Assembly (NCBI RefSeq): GCF_001652265.1
Contig: NZ_LWBS01000417.1
Coordinates: 1-64,000, forward strand
Reading direction: 5' to 3'
Length of the DNA: 64,000 bases
DNA from: Rhizobium leguminosarum
GTDB taxonomy: Bacteria; Pseudomonadota; Alphaproteobacteria; Rhizobiales; Rhizobiaceae
Shown: one piece after another, positions 8,252-16,990 of the stretch
Layout: every line of letters begins with the position of its first letter
Position numbering within the stretch: the stretch's first letter is position 1
Notes under the pieces: generated by a model
Databases searched by the model: none
Seen by the model: the letters and a program-made list of their open reading frames with translations, nothing else
Told to the model about the DNA's origin: nothing
Translations under genes and position numbers: made by a program

Positions 8252-9334
8252 ATGATCAATCTCAGAAACGTTCGCAAGTTCTACGGCGCGCTCGAGGTCA
8301 TCAAAGGCGTCGACATCACCGTGGAAGACGGCGAATTCGCGGTTTTCGTCGGCCCCTCCGGCTGCGGCAAATCCACGCTGCTGCGGATGATCGCCGGGCT
8401 CGAAGGCATCGACGAGGGCGACCTCATCCTTAACGGCAAACGCATCAACGACGTGCCGCCCGACAAGCGCGGCATCGCCATGGTGTTCCAGTCCTATGCG
8501 CTTTATCCGCATATGAGCGTTGCCGAAAACATCGGCTTCTCGCTCAGCCTGAAGAAGGTGCCGGAGGCGGAGATCCGCCGGCAAGTGGAAGGTGTCGCCG
8601 AAATCCTGCAGCTCACCGATTACCTCGACCGCCGACCGGCGGCCCTTTCCGGCGGCCAGCGCCAGCGCGTCGCGATCGGCCGCGCCATCATCAAGAAACC
8701 GGCGCTGATCCTGTTCGACGAGCCGCTGTCGAACCTCGATTCGGCGCTGCGCGTGCAGATGCGCGCCGAGCTGCAGCGCCTGCACCGCGAGTTGAAGGCG
8801 ACAGTCGTGTATGTCACGCACGACCAGGTCGAGGCGATGACGATGGCCGACCGGATCGTCGTGCTGAACAAGGGTCTCGTGGCACAGGAGGGCGCGCCGA
8901 TGTCGCTCTACCATCAGCCGGACAATGAATTCGTCGCGACCTTCATCGGCTCGCCGAAGATGAACATCATTCCCGTCACCGCGACGCGGCCGTCGGCGAG
9001 CAAGCTGCATCTCGACAGCCCGATAGGACTTTCGCTCGATCTGGCCGATGCGGACGACGCAGTGCCGCAGGGCGAGGCCAAGCTCGGCATCCGGCCGGAG
9101 CATCTGAAGATCGCAGCCGAGGGCCAGGGACATTTCACCGCCGAGGTCGTCATCGTCGAGCGGCTCGGCGTCGAGACCTACATGACCGTCGGTTCGCAGC
9201 AGCAGCCGATCGTCGTGCGCGCCGAAGGCGATATCGCCGTGCGGCCGGGCGACCACGTGCCGCTGACGGCCGATCCCGCCGCTTGCCATCTGTTCGATTC
9301 CGCCGGCCGGGTGATCCGTCCGGCAACCGCCTGA
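8252..9334 (+). CDS. Sugar ABC transporter ATP-binding protein (MalK/UgpC type)
   Basis: A 360-residue cytoplasmic ATPase with Walker A GPSGCGKS (34-41), signature LSGGQ (132-136), Walker B LILFDEP (152-158) and a C-terminal TOBE-like domain starting near SPKMN. The AGAAACAG sequence before the ATG is a modest ribosome site. It energises the importer encoded just upstream. One ATPase gene for two permeases implies a homodimer, as usual in this subfamily. Confidence 0.94.
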   Translation: MINLRNVRKFYGALEVIKGVDITVEDGEFAVFVGPSGCGKSTLLRMIAGLEGIDEGDLILNGKRINDVPPDKRGIAMVFQSYALYPHMSVAENIGFSLSLKKVPEAEIRRQVEGVAEILQLTDYLDRRPAALSGGQRQRVAIGRAIIKKPALILFDEPLSNLDSALRVQMRAELQRLHRELKATVVYVTHDQVEAMTMADRIVVLNKGLVAQEGAPMSLYHQPDNEFVATFIGSPKMNIIPVTATRPSASKLHLDSPIGLSLDLADADDAVPQGEAKLGIRPEHLKIAAEGQGHFTAEVVIVERLGVETYMTVGSQQQPIVVRAEGDIAVRPGDHVPLTADPAACHLFDSAGRVIRPATA

Positions 9335-9390
9335 CAATTTCACCGACACATCAAGGCCTAAACATCGAGGCCCAAATTTCGAGGAACGCC

Positions 9391-10140
9391 ATGACAATCA
9401 AGGTCACCATCTGGAACGAGGGACGTCACGAGCAGCTCCACAAGGAGGTTCAGGAGATCTACCCCGAGCGTATCGACGGAGCGATCGCGTCAGGCATTGC
9501 CCATCCCGATTTCGAAATTCGTCGCGGCACGCTCGATGATCCTGATGAAGGCCTGCCGGACAGCGTGCTCGATGATACCGACGTGCTGCTCTGGTGGGGG
9601 CACATGGCGCATGAAGAGGTCAGCGACGGGCTGATCGACCGCGTGCAGCAGCGCGTGCTGAAGGGCATGGGCCTGCTGGTCCTGCATTCCGGCCATCATT
9701 CCAAGCTCTTCCGCCGGCTGATGGGCACCAATGCCAACCTTTCCTGGCGCGAGACGCCGGAAGGAGACCTGGAGCGCGTCTGGGTGGTCAATCCCTCGCA
9801 TCCGATCGCCGAGGGGCTGCCGCCCTATTTCGAGGTCAATGCCTCGGAAATGTATGGCGAGCCCTTCGATATTCCGCAGCCGGACGAGCTGGTGTTCATT
9901 TCCTGGTATTCCGGCGGCGAAGTGTTCCGCAGCGGCTGCACCTTCCAGCGCGGCCGCGGCCGCATCTTCTTTTTCAGTCCCGGCCACGAGACCTACCCGA
10001 TCTATCACGACAAGACCGTGCACAAGGTGATCTCGAACGGCATCCGCTGGGCGCGGCAGAAACACACCGATGGCCGCATCCTGGAGAACTGGCATCGGGC
10101 CGAGCCGCTGCACGGCCGCCCCGATAAGGTGAAGGCCTGA
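9391..10140 (+). CDS. ThuA-family protein (trehalose utilization type)
   Basis: A 249-residue protein; ATG 9391 is chosen because GAGG lies just upstream and the family normally begins with a beta strand like IKVTIWNE. Conserved blocks are LLWWGHMAHEEV, LHSGHHSKLFRRLMGT, SGGEVFRSGC and SPGHETYPIYH, matching the glutamine-amidotransferase-like fold of ThuA. In S. meliloti, thuA follows thuEFGK, as here it follows an importer. ThuA/ThuB have been linked to 3-keto-disaccharide metabolism. It is the last gene of the plus operon and ends one base before the convergent lactonase gene. Confidence 0.88.
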   Translation: MTIKVTIWNEGRHEQLHKEVQEIYPERIDGAIASGIAHPDFEIRRGTLDDPDEGLPDSVLDDTDVLLWWGHMAHEEVSDGLIDRVQQRVLKGMGLLVLHSGHHSKLFRRLMGTNANLSWRETPEGDLERVWVVNPSHPIAEGLPPYFEVNASEMYGEPFDIPQPDELVFISWYSGGEVFRSGCTFQRGRGRIFFFSPGHETYPIYHDKTVHKVISNGIRWARQKHTDGRILENWHRAEPLHGRPDKVKA

Positions 10141-10141
10141 T

Positions 10142-11053
10142 CTATGGATATTGTGCGCCGGTCGTCTTGATATAAATCGAATAGACCGAACGCGTCGCGG
10201 TGATGAAGAGCCGGTTCTTCTTGGGGCCGCCGAAGGTGAGGTTGGACACCGTCTGCGGCACCCTGATCTTGCCGAGCAGCGCTCCCTCAGGCGAAAAGCA
10301 GTGCACGCCGTCGGAGGCACTCGTCCAGAGATTGCCGGCGACATCGAAACGGAAACCGTCGGGATGGCCGACATCGAGGCTGCAAAAATAGCGGCTGTTG
10401 GCAAGCGCCCTGCCGTCGATGACGTCGAAAACGCGGATATGGCGCGGCACTTCATGTTTTGCGGAGCCGGAATCGGCAATATAAAGCTTCGTCTCATCGG
10501 GCGAGAAGGCAAGGCCGTTCGGCTGGATGAAATCCTCGACGACGGCGTCGATCGCCCCGCTTGCCGGGTCGATCCGATAGACGTTGCGCGTGGGCTGCTC
10601 GGGCTCGGCCTTGTGGCCCTCGTAATCCGACAGGATGCCGTAAGTCGGATCGGTGAACCAGACCCCGCCGTCGGAGTGCACGACGACGTCGTTCGGCGAG
10701 TTCAGCCGCTTGCCCTGGTAGCTGTCGGCGAGAACGGTGATGGTGCCGTCCGTCTCGGTGCGGGTGACGCGGCGGCCGCCATGCTCGCAGGAGACCAACC
10801 GGCCCTGCCGGTCGCGGGTATTGCCGTTGACGTAGTTGGAGGGCGAGCGGAAGACGGAGACCGTCCCGTCCGGTGTCCAGCGCATCATGCGTTCATTCGG
10901 GATATCGCTCCAGAGAAGGCAGTTCAGGTCGGAAAACCAGACCGGGCCTTCCGTCCAGCGGCAGCCGGAATAAAGCTCCTCGAGGCCGGCGCTGCCGATG
11001 ACCATTGCACCGAAGCGTTCGTCGCGGATCTCATAAATCGGATTGTCGCCCAT
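10142..11053 (-). CDS. SMP-30/gluconolactonase family lactonase
   Basis: A 303-residue six-bladed beta-propeller lactonase. Expected metal ligands are E35 (TEGPVW), N179 (QPNGLAF) and D232 (GHPDGFRFD), the counterparts of the human SMP30 triad. No signal peptide is seen. It would hydrolyse a sugar 1,5- or 1,4-lactone made by a sugar dehydrogenase, and the SDR at 11149 is the closest candidate partner. GAGG precedes the ATG. Its stop is one base from that of the ThuA gene, so the two operons converge tightly. Confidence 0.88.
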   Translation of the reverse strand: MGDNPIYEIRDERFGAMVIGSAGLEELYSGCRWTEGPVWFSDLNCLLWSDIPNERMMRWTPDGTVSVFRSPSNYVNGNTRDRQGRLVSCEHGGRRVTRTETDGTITVLADSYQGKRLNSPNDVVVHSDGGVWFTDPTYGILSDYEGHKAEPEQPTRNVYRIDPASGAIDAVVEDFIQPNGLAFSPDETKLYIADSGSAKHEVPRHIRVFDVIDGRALANSRYFCSLDVGHPDGFRFDVAGNLWTSASDGVHCFSPEGALLGKIRVPQTVSNLTFGGPKKNRLFITATRSVYSIYIKTTGAQYP

Positions 11054-11148
11054 GCCAGTTTCCTCCCTGAATGCTGCCGTTCTTTTCCTAGCGGCAAAAC
11101 GCTGGAGGTGCCAGAGCCCGGCGATGGAAATGCCGGGCTCCGGTCGCT

Positions 11149-11970
11149 TCAGAGGGCCGCGACCGGATGCGGTGAGCCGTCGTAAGCACCCCAGATCGAC
11201 TGGTCGAAGCAGATGACCGAGCCGGTCATCAGGCCGGATTCGGAAGACGACAGGTAAGCGCAGGCGCGCGCCACCTCGTGCGGATCGACGAGGCGGCCGA
11301 AGGGCTGGCTTGCCGCCGCCTTCTCCAGCCAGTCAGCCGGCGCATCGTGATATTCGCGCTGAATGCGGTCCTCACCTTCGGAGGCCATCCAGCCGATGTT
11401 CAGACCATTGACGCGGATGCGGTTGCGCAGGAGCGCATAAGCGGTGTTCTTCGTCAGCGTTTCCAGCGCGCCCTTGGAGGCGCAATAGGCGGCGATGAAG
11501 GGCTGGCCGGCTTTGGCTGACATCGAGCCGATATTGACGATCGTACCCTCGATCTTTTCACGGCGCATGACTTTCACCGCCTCCTGCATCAGGAAAAACG
11601 GCGCACGCACATTGACGGCGAACATGGCGTCGAAGAGCTCCGGGCTGGTGTCGAGGATGGTGCCGCGATCGGTGACGGCGGCGGCATTGACCAAGGCGTC
11701 GACACGGCCGAAGGTCTCGTCGCAGGCGCGCACGACATGCTGTGCATCCTCGACCTTGCAGAGGTCGGCTTTGACGTAGACGATCCTGGTGCCGGTCGCA
11801 GCCGAAATCTCCGCCGCCTTCGCCTTGCCCTTGGCTTCGTTGCGGCCGCAGATGACGATGCCTTCCGCGCCTCGCTCGGCGAAGAGGCGGGCGATGGTCG
11901 CGCCCAATCCTTGCGTGCCGCCGGTGACGATGGCGATCTTGCCGTCGAGGCGGCCGTGGTCTGTGCTCAT
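11149..11970 (-). CDS. SDR-family sugar/alcohol dehydrogenase
   Basis: A 273-residue classical short-chain dehydrogenase: cofactor motif TGGTQGLG (16-23), catalytic S149, Y162 and K166 (YCASK). The ATG at 11970 is chosen because AGGAGG is correctly placed; an upstream in-frame extension runs into a palindromic repeat and is not coding. It lies between the lactonase and PhyH genes on the same strand, so it may supply the lactone or oxidise a hydroxyl of the imported sugar. The substrate is unknown. Confidence 0.88.
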   Translation of the reverse strand: MSTDHGRLDGKIAIVTGGTQGLGATIARLFAERGAEGIVICGRNEAKGKAKAAEISAATGTRIVYVKADLCKVEDAQHVVRACDETFGRVDALVNAAAVTDRGTILDTSPELFDAMFAVNVRAPFFLMQEAVKVMRREKIEGTIVNIGSMSAKAGQPFIAAYCASKGALETLTKNTAYALLRNRIRVNGLNIGWMASEGEDRIQREYHDAPADWLEKAAASQPFGRLVDPHEVARACAYLSSSESGLMTGSVICFDQSIWGAYDGSPHPVAAL

Positions 11971-12041
11971 GTGGTTCCTCCTTTGTGATGACGTACGAAT
12001 GGCCTCCCGCAGGTACGGAAGGCTTTTATGCCAGTGCGGAT

Positions 12042-12158
12042 GCCCCCTCATCCGCCTGCCGGCACCTTCTCCCCGCTGGGGAGAAGAGATTCGCGGCAAC
12101 GTCTCGATTTCCCCTTCTCCCCTCGGGGAGAAGGTGCCCGTAGGGCGGATGAGGGGGC
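12042..12158. repeat. Large palindromic repeat with 45-bp arms
   Basis: The left arm (12042-12086) and right arm (12114-12158) are near-complementary, starting GCCCCCTCATCCG and ending CGGATGAGGGGGC. Each contains CACCTTCTCCCC or its complement, and an inner GGGGAGAAG hairpin is nested. It occupies the gap between the SDR and PhyH genes. A degenerate piece of the same family lies at 48596-48685. Likely an interspersed rhizobial repeat. Confidence 0.8.
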
Positions 12159-12172
12159 CTCCTGCCTCCAGA

Positions 12173-13360
12173 TCAGCTCAACTTCTTGCTGGCCTGCTCG
12201 GCAAGTGCTGCCGTAAAGGCTGCATCGCTCCAGCCTTCTTTCAGCGCCTCATGCATCAGTTGCGCTTGTGTTTTCGGCGCCAGTCCGCCGAGTGGCGGGT
12301 CGCGGTCGAGGTTGGTCGGGAAGGAGTAGCCCTCGGCGCAGGCGGCGACGGCATTGGCGATTTCGTCAGGCGAGAGCCTGCCCTGCAAGGTCTTCAAAGC
12401 GGGAAACAGCCTGGCGCTCATCTTCTCGCGGTTGACGGTTTCCATCGCCCGGCCGAAGGCGGAGGAGACCTGCAGGAGGTTGGCGACACGCTTGATGTCG
12501 GCCGAGCGGTTGGTGCCGGCGGCATGAAAGAGGGCGGGATTGAAGAAGACGAGGTCGCCTTTTTCGAGCGGTAGCTGGACATGGTTGGTCTCGAAATAAT
12601 CCCGGAACTCCTGCCGCTTCAGCGCGAGATAGCCCGGCACATAGGTCTGGCTGTGCGGCAGGAAGAGCGTCGGGCCGCTTTCGAGCGGCATATCGCAATG
12701 GGCAACCGCACCCTGCAATGTCAGCACCGGCGAGAGCCGATGCACATGTGCCGGGAACTGCTCGATCACCTTTGAGGACTGAAAGCCGAGATGATAGTCG
12801 CGATGTGCCGACTGCGCCGAACCGCCCGGATTGACGCGGTTGACCTGCGCCGTCATCTGGTAGCTCGGGCCGAGCCAGGCTTCGCTTGCCAGGGCGATGA
12901 TGGCGTTGCCGTAATATTCGGCGAAATTTGCCGGATCGGCGAGGCAATGTTTTTCCAGCGAGTTCCAGATACGGTCGTTGGCACCGGGCTTGGCGAAGTG
13001 GTCGCCGCCGCCGGTCGAGGTGCGGTGCTGTTCCTCGATGATCGCATCGAAGATCGTGCTGGCGCGGTCGATGATGCCGGTGTCTTCGTAAGCGCGCTTG
13101 AACACGACCACACCAGGACCCTCGCCGAAGGCGTCGCAGATTTCCGCCAACACGGCGCGTCGGCCTTCTGGCGTTGCGGCCGCCGTCATCACCTTGCGGC
13201 TGTCATAGATCGGCACGTTTTTTTCGACCGCAGACGCCGAGGGGTAATCGGCAAGTGCCGTCGTCTTTTCCGCAAGGGCGCGAAACTCATCGAGATCGCA
13301 GGCGTCTTCGCTCAGCCAGACGCGGTCGGCGCGCAGTTTCTGCTGGTTGTCGGTTTTCAT
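12173..13360 (-). CDS. Phytanoyl-CoA dioxygenase (PhyH)-family Fe(II)/2-oxoglutarate oxygenase
   Basis: A 395-residue protein with the double-stranded beta-helix iron site: H186-x-D188 (AHRDYH) and H279 (LFHAAGTNRS), with R285 or R291 as the likely 2-oxoglutarate anchor. Members hydroxylate small molecules using O2. It is the first gene of a PhyH-SDR-lactonase unit and is divergent from a LacI-family gene 95 bp away. An oxygenase is unusual in a sugar cluster. It may hydroxylate or demethylate an unusual carbohydrate or cyclitol, which is inference. Confidence 0.85.
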   Translation of the reverse strand: MKTDNQQKLRADRVWLSEDACDLDEFRALAEKTTALADYPSASAVEKNVPIYDSRKVMTAAATPEGRRAVLAEICDAFGEGPGVVVFKRAYEDTGIIDRASTIFDAIIEEQHRTSTGGGDHFAKPGANDRIWNSLEKHCLADPANFAEYYGNAIIALASEAWLGPSYQMTAQVNRVNPGGSAQSAHRDYHLGFQSSKVIEQFPAHVHRLSPVLTLQGAVAHCDMPLESGPTLFLPHSQTYVPGYLALKRQEFRDYFETNHVQLPLEKGDLVFFNPALFHAAGTNRSADIKRVANLLQVSSAFGRAMETVNREKMSARLFPALKTLQGRLSPDEIANAVAACAEGYSFPTNLDRDPPLGGLAPKTQAQLMHEALKEGWSDAAFTAALAEQASKKLS

Positions 13361-13455
13361 GGCGGGCTCCTCCCTCTTTCCAATGGAGGCACTATACGCC
13401 GCGATGTCAGGTGGTATAGATCAGAAATCCATCAAAAAACCATCAGGCCGGTCGC
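13361..13455. promoter_or_regulatory. Divergent promoter region PhyH / LacI
   Basis: Ninety-five bases hold both start regions. CTATAC (13392) and GTATAG (13414) form a spaced inverted repeat and could be part of an operator bound by the adjacent LacI-family protein. A GAGGGAGGAG ribosome site serves the PhyH gene. No strong site precedes the regulator's ATG. Confidence 0.3.
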
Positions 13456-14481
13456 ATGGCACACCTCTTTCTCGTCAAGGATATTGCCTTCCAGGCAGGG
13501 CTCAGCACCGCGACCGTCGACCGGGTGCTGAACGGCAGGCCGGGTGTGCGCCGGCAGACCGAGATGCGGGTGAAGGCGGCGATCGCGGAGCTGGAGAAGC
13601 AGCACGCCGGGGCGATCGGCAGCGGCCGCATGCTGGCGATCGATATCGTCATGGAGACGCCGCAGCGTTTCAGCGATGCGGTGCGGGCCGGCTTCGAGGC
13701 GGAGATGGCGACCTTCCTGCCGGGCGTTTTCCGCTGCCGGTTCCATTTTGCCGAGGTGATGAAGCCGGCTGAGCTGGCGCATCTTCTCGATCGCATCCGG
13801 CTGCGTGGCACGCACGGGATCGTGCTCAAGGCGCCTGACGTTGCCGAGGTGGCTGCCGCCGTCGCGCGGGTGGATGCGGCCGGCATTCCCGTCGTGACGT
13901 TGGTGACCGACCTGCCGAATTCGGCACGCATCGCCTATGCCGGCGCCGACAACCGGGCGGCGGGAGAGACCGCTGCCTATCTGATCGGCGAATTCCTCGG
14001 GAGTGATGGCGGCAAGGTGCTGGTAACGCTGTCGAGCGGGCGGTTCCGTGGCGAGGAGGAGCGCGAAATCGGCTTTCGTCGCGTCATTCGCGGCCGTTAT
14101 CCCGACATCGGCATTACCGAAATCAGCGAGGGCCACGGCACCGATGCTGCGACGGGAACGCTTGCCGCGGCAGCGCTTGCGGCCGACCCCGCCATCAACG
14201 CCGTCTATTCGATCGGTGGCGGCAACCGGGCGGTGCTGGCGGCCTTCGACATGGCCAAACGTCCCGTGCGCGTCTTCGTCGCCCATGATCTCGATGCGGA
14301 TAATCGCGCCCTGCTTGCTGCGCGTCGGATCGGCTTCGTGCTGCATCATGATCTCAGAACCGATGCGCGTTCGGCCTTCCGGGCGATCATGAGCCGGGCG
14401 ACTGCCTTGCCGCGCGCGGTTACGCCCTCGCTTTCATCAGTCGAAATCATCACGCCCTACAATATGCCCGCGGCCGATTGA
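13456..14481 (+). CDS. LacI-family transcriptional regulator with sugar-binding domain
   Basis: A 341-residue regulator. The helix-turn-helix lies at about residues 7-28 (DIAFQAGLSTATVDRVLNG) and is followed by a periplasmic-binding-protein 1-like ligand domain. It is divergent from PhyH-SDR-lactonase, so it probably controls that operon. The N-terminus resembles the LacI subgroup that has VDRVLN instead of VSRVLN in the recognition helix. The effector is unknown. Confidence 0.9.
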   Translation: MAHLFLVKDIAFQAGLSTATVDRVLNGRPGVRRQTEMRVKAAIAELEKQHAGAIGSGRMLAIDIVMETPQRFSDAVRAGFEAEMATFLPGVFRCRFHFAEVMKPAELAHLLDRIRLRGTHGIVLKAPDVAEVAAAVARVDAAGIPVVTLVTDLPNSARIAYAGADNRAAGETAAYLIGEFLGSDGGKVLVTLSSGRFRGEEEREIGFRRVIRGRYPDIGITEISEGHGTDAATGTLAAAALAADPAINAVYSIGGGNRAVLAAFDMAKRPVRVFVAHDLDADNRALLAARRIGFVLHHDLRTDARSAFRAIMSRATALPRAVTPSLSSVEIITPYNMPAAD

Positions 14482-14545
14482 GCCAATTGACTTCCTTCGA
14501 TGCCGAATTCGGGCTACAGCTTTGAAGCGAGTATAGGTGAGCGGC

Positions 14546-15763
14546 ATGGATTACAGCGACGTCAGCACGATTGCAGCCTGGATCACGGAGCAGGGACTGA
14601 AGGGCGCTTCAGAAGCCGAGTTGATGACCGGTTTCTGCTCGGCTTGCCGCGATGCCGGCCTGCCGCTCGACCGTGGTCTGGCGCTGATGGATACGCTGCA
14701 TCCGGTGCATGAGGGCCGCGCCTTCCGCTGGGACAGCGTCGAGGAAGTCGAGACCGAATTCGAATATGGTCCGACGATCTCGGGCGAAGCGGCGTCGAAC
14801 TGGCAGCGTTCGGCCTTCTATCATCTTTGGTCTCGCAACGAGCGGGAGATACGCCGGCGTCTTGGCTTTGGCGATCCGATCGATTTCTCCATGCTCGATA
14901 CGATCGCTGAAGCCGGTCACACGGATTTCGTGGCGATGATGCATCGTTTTTCCGAGGCCGGCACGATCGGCGAGATGGATTGCTTCTTCTCTCATTTCGC
15001 GACGAAACATCCTGAGGGCTTTTCCGATCACGACCTCGCCGTCCTGCGCAAGCTGGTGCCGGTGTTGGGGCTGGCGATCAAATGCATCGCGCTCGGGCGT
15101 ATCGCCCGCACCATCGCCGAGGTCTATCTCGGCGAGGACGCCGCGCGCCAGGTGATGGAAGGCAAGATCAGCCGCGGCAAATCGGAGCGGATTTCCGCGG
15201 CACTCTGGTTTTCCGACCTGCTGAACTACACCAAGATCTCCGACAGCGTGCCGCCGGAGGAAATCATCCCGCTGCTTAACGACTATAGCGAGGCGGTGAT
15301 CACGGCGATCCACGAGTCCGGCGGCAACGTGCTGAAGCTGATCGGCGACGGTGTGCTCGCCATCTTTAAGGGTGCGGTGCCGGCGGAGACATGTCGTGCG
15401 GCGCTGAGCGCCGAATCGTTGCTGCGGGAAAAGCTCACCAAGCTAAATGCCGTGCGTGCGACCGACGGCCGGGCGACGACCGACGTCTATATCGGCCTGC
15501 ATATCGGCGACGTCTTCTACGGCAATATCGGCAGCCAGGACCGGTTGGACTTCACCGTCATCGGACCTGCCGTCAACGAGGTCAGCCGCATCGCATCGAT
15601 CTGCCGCTCGGTCGATCTCAACGTCTTGATGTCCTCCGATTTCGCCGCAGCGATACCGGAGGAGGAGCGCGCATCACTCGCCTGCATCGGGCGTTATGCG
15701 TTGCGCGGCGTGCAGCGCGCGCAGGAACTGTATACTCTCGACAGCGCCCGGCTGAACGGCTGA
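14546..15763 (+). CDS. Class III adenylate/guanylate cyclase
   Basis: A 405-residue protein. The C-terminal catalytic domain (about 212-395) has metal aspartates D224 and D268 (LIGDGV), D335 in RLDFTVIGP and the N344/R348 transition-state pair, so it should be active. The roughly 200-residue N-terminal region shows no membrane helix or domain I recognise and probably senses a signal. AGGTGA before ATG 14546 supports this start; GTG at 14537 is an alternative. It is a single gene between opposing neighbours. Rhizobia carry many such stand-alone cyclases. Confidence 0.92.
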   Translation: MDYSDVSTIAAWITEQGLKGASEAELMTGFCSACRDAGLPLDRGLALMDTLHPVHEGRAFRWDSVEEVETEFEYGPTISGEAASNWQRSAFYHLWSRNEREIRRRLGFGDPIDFSMLDTIAEAGHTDFVAMMHRFSEAGTIGEMDCFFSHFATKHPEGFSDHDLAVLRKLVPVLGLAIKCIALGRIARTIAEVYLGEDAARQVMEGKISRGKSERISAALWFSDLLNYTKISDSVPPEEIIPLLNDYSEAVITAIHESGGNVLKLIGDGVLAIFKGAVPAETCRAALSAESLLREKLTKLNAVRATDGRATTDVYIGLHIGDVFYGNIGSQDRLDFTVIGPAVNEVSRIASICRSVDLNVLMSSDFAAAIPEEERASLACIGRYALRGVQRAQELYTLDSARLNG

Positions 15764-15780
15764 GTTCCTGACTGCAAAGG

Positions 15781-16557
15781 CTATCGCAGCAGGCCCTGGC
15801 CGCCGTCGATCCAGATCGGCGTACCGGTGATGTGTCGGGCGCGCTCGGATGCGAGAAAGAGGATGGCTTCGGCGATATCCTCGCTCTTGCCTGCCTTGCC
15901 GCCGATCGGAATATCGCCCTGCAGCCAGATGACCGGAACCTCCGTCTCTTCGCGATGGCGGCTATTGGTATTGGCGCTGATATTGGTGTCGATCTCGCCC
16001 GGGCAGACGGCATTGACGCGGATGCCGTGCCGGCCGAGTTCGAGGGCGAGCTGCTGGACCATGGCGACCTGGCCCGCCTTGGTTGCGGTGTAGGCGGTGG
16101 CGCCCGGCGTGGTGAAGGTGCGGGTGCCGTTGATCGAAGAGACGACGATGATCGAACCGCCGCGCCGCTTCAGATGCGGAACCGTCAGATGCAGGGTCAG
16201 ATAGGTGCCGCGCAGATTGACGGCGATGGTCTTGTCCCATTCTTCCGGCCTCAGATCGTCGATCGGCGCCCAGACGCCGTTAATCCCAGCATTGGCGACA
16301 ACGATGTCGAGGCCGCCGAAGGCGTCGGTCAGTTGCGCGACGGCGCCCCGCATTTGAGCTTCATTGCTGGTATCTGCCGCCAACGCGATCGACTGGCCGC
16401 CGGCGGCCTTGATCTCGGCGCAAGTTTTTTCGACCTCGTCGGTGGTGCGGCTCAATGCTGCGACCCTTGCACCCTCGGCGGCGAGCCGCAATGCGGCCGC
16501 TTTGCCGATGCCGGAACCGGCGCCTGTCACCAATGCGATCTTTCTCTTCAGCTCCAT
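15781..16557 (-). CDS. SDR-family oxidoreductase
   Basis: A 258-residue classical SDR with cofactor motif TGAGSGIG (11-18), NAG motif (ANAGING, about 88-94), catalytic S140/S141, Y156 and K160 (YTATK) and the usual C-terminal IDGGQGLL. It has no operon partner: the cyclase converges on it and a 354-bp repeat lies upstream. The substrate cannot be assigned. Confidence 0.88.
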   Translation of the reverse strand: MELKRKIALVTGAGSGIGKAAALRLAAEGARVAALSRTTDEVEKTCAEIKAAGGQSIALAADTSNEAQMRGAVAQLTDAFGGLDIVVANAGINGVWAPIDDLRPEEWDKTIAVNLRGTYLTLHLTVPHLKRRGGSIIVVSSINGTRTFTTPGATAYTATKAGQVAMVQQLALELGRHGIRVNAVCPGEIDTNISANTNSRHREETEVPVIWLQGDIPIGGKAGKSEDIAEAILFLASERARHITGTPIWIDGGQGLLR

Positions 16558-16585
16558 GGGCGGGCTCTCCTTGCCGTTTTGCCGC

Positions 16586-16939
16586 TAGAGCCTTTCCGGG
16601 TCAGATTGGAGCATTCTGTTGGCTCAAACGGAGTCGAATGGTCGACCGGCCGGCGCGCGTCGTAGCCAAGCTCTACGGCCAAGCCGGCCGGTCGATCAGC
16701 CGGCCCGTTTCAGCCAACCCCCCGCAGATTTGCCCGGTAAATCTGCAAGCCTTTAGAATCGCCGGACGCACCTCTTGCTTCGCATGGCGAAGCAGGGCGA
16801 CCGGTGGGCCGGGCATCTTTCCGCCAGGATCAAAGGCGATCGGCTCGGACGTACCAAGAGGTATGCCTTCGCCAATCGCCTCTGCCCTGACGAAAACCTG
16901 CTCCGGCAGAATGCTGCAATCTGACCAGGAAAGGCTCTA
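16586..16939. repeat. 354-bp element with 33-bp terminal inverted repeats
   Basis: The left end (16586-16618) and right end (16907-16939) are inverted copies differing at two of 33 positions; both outer tips read TAGAGCCTTTCC. The interior is non-coding but structured: GCAGATTT/AAATCTGC, GCTTCGC-ATG-GCGAAGC, and GACCGGCCGGC paired with GCCGGCCGGTC. No transposase frame and no obvious target-site duplication are visible. It could be a MITE-like non-autonomous element, a large interspersed repeat or a structured RNA. It fills most of the gap between the SDR and DoxX genes. Confidence 0.7.
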
Positions 16940-16990
16940 AGCCAATGTTCGGCACGGCTCTTGGTTCCGGAAGAGAGCGGGTCGTCGCGG

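Noticed and set aside
11971..12099. 43-residue N-terminal extension of the SDR
   Set aside because: It lies in the palindromic repeat, and AGGAGG marks the internal ATG at 11970.
16455..16940. 161-codon frame across the inverted-repeat element
   Set aside because: It crosses the SDR start antisense and the repeat; the sequence is not protein-like.
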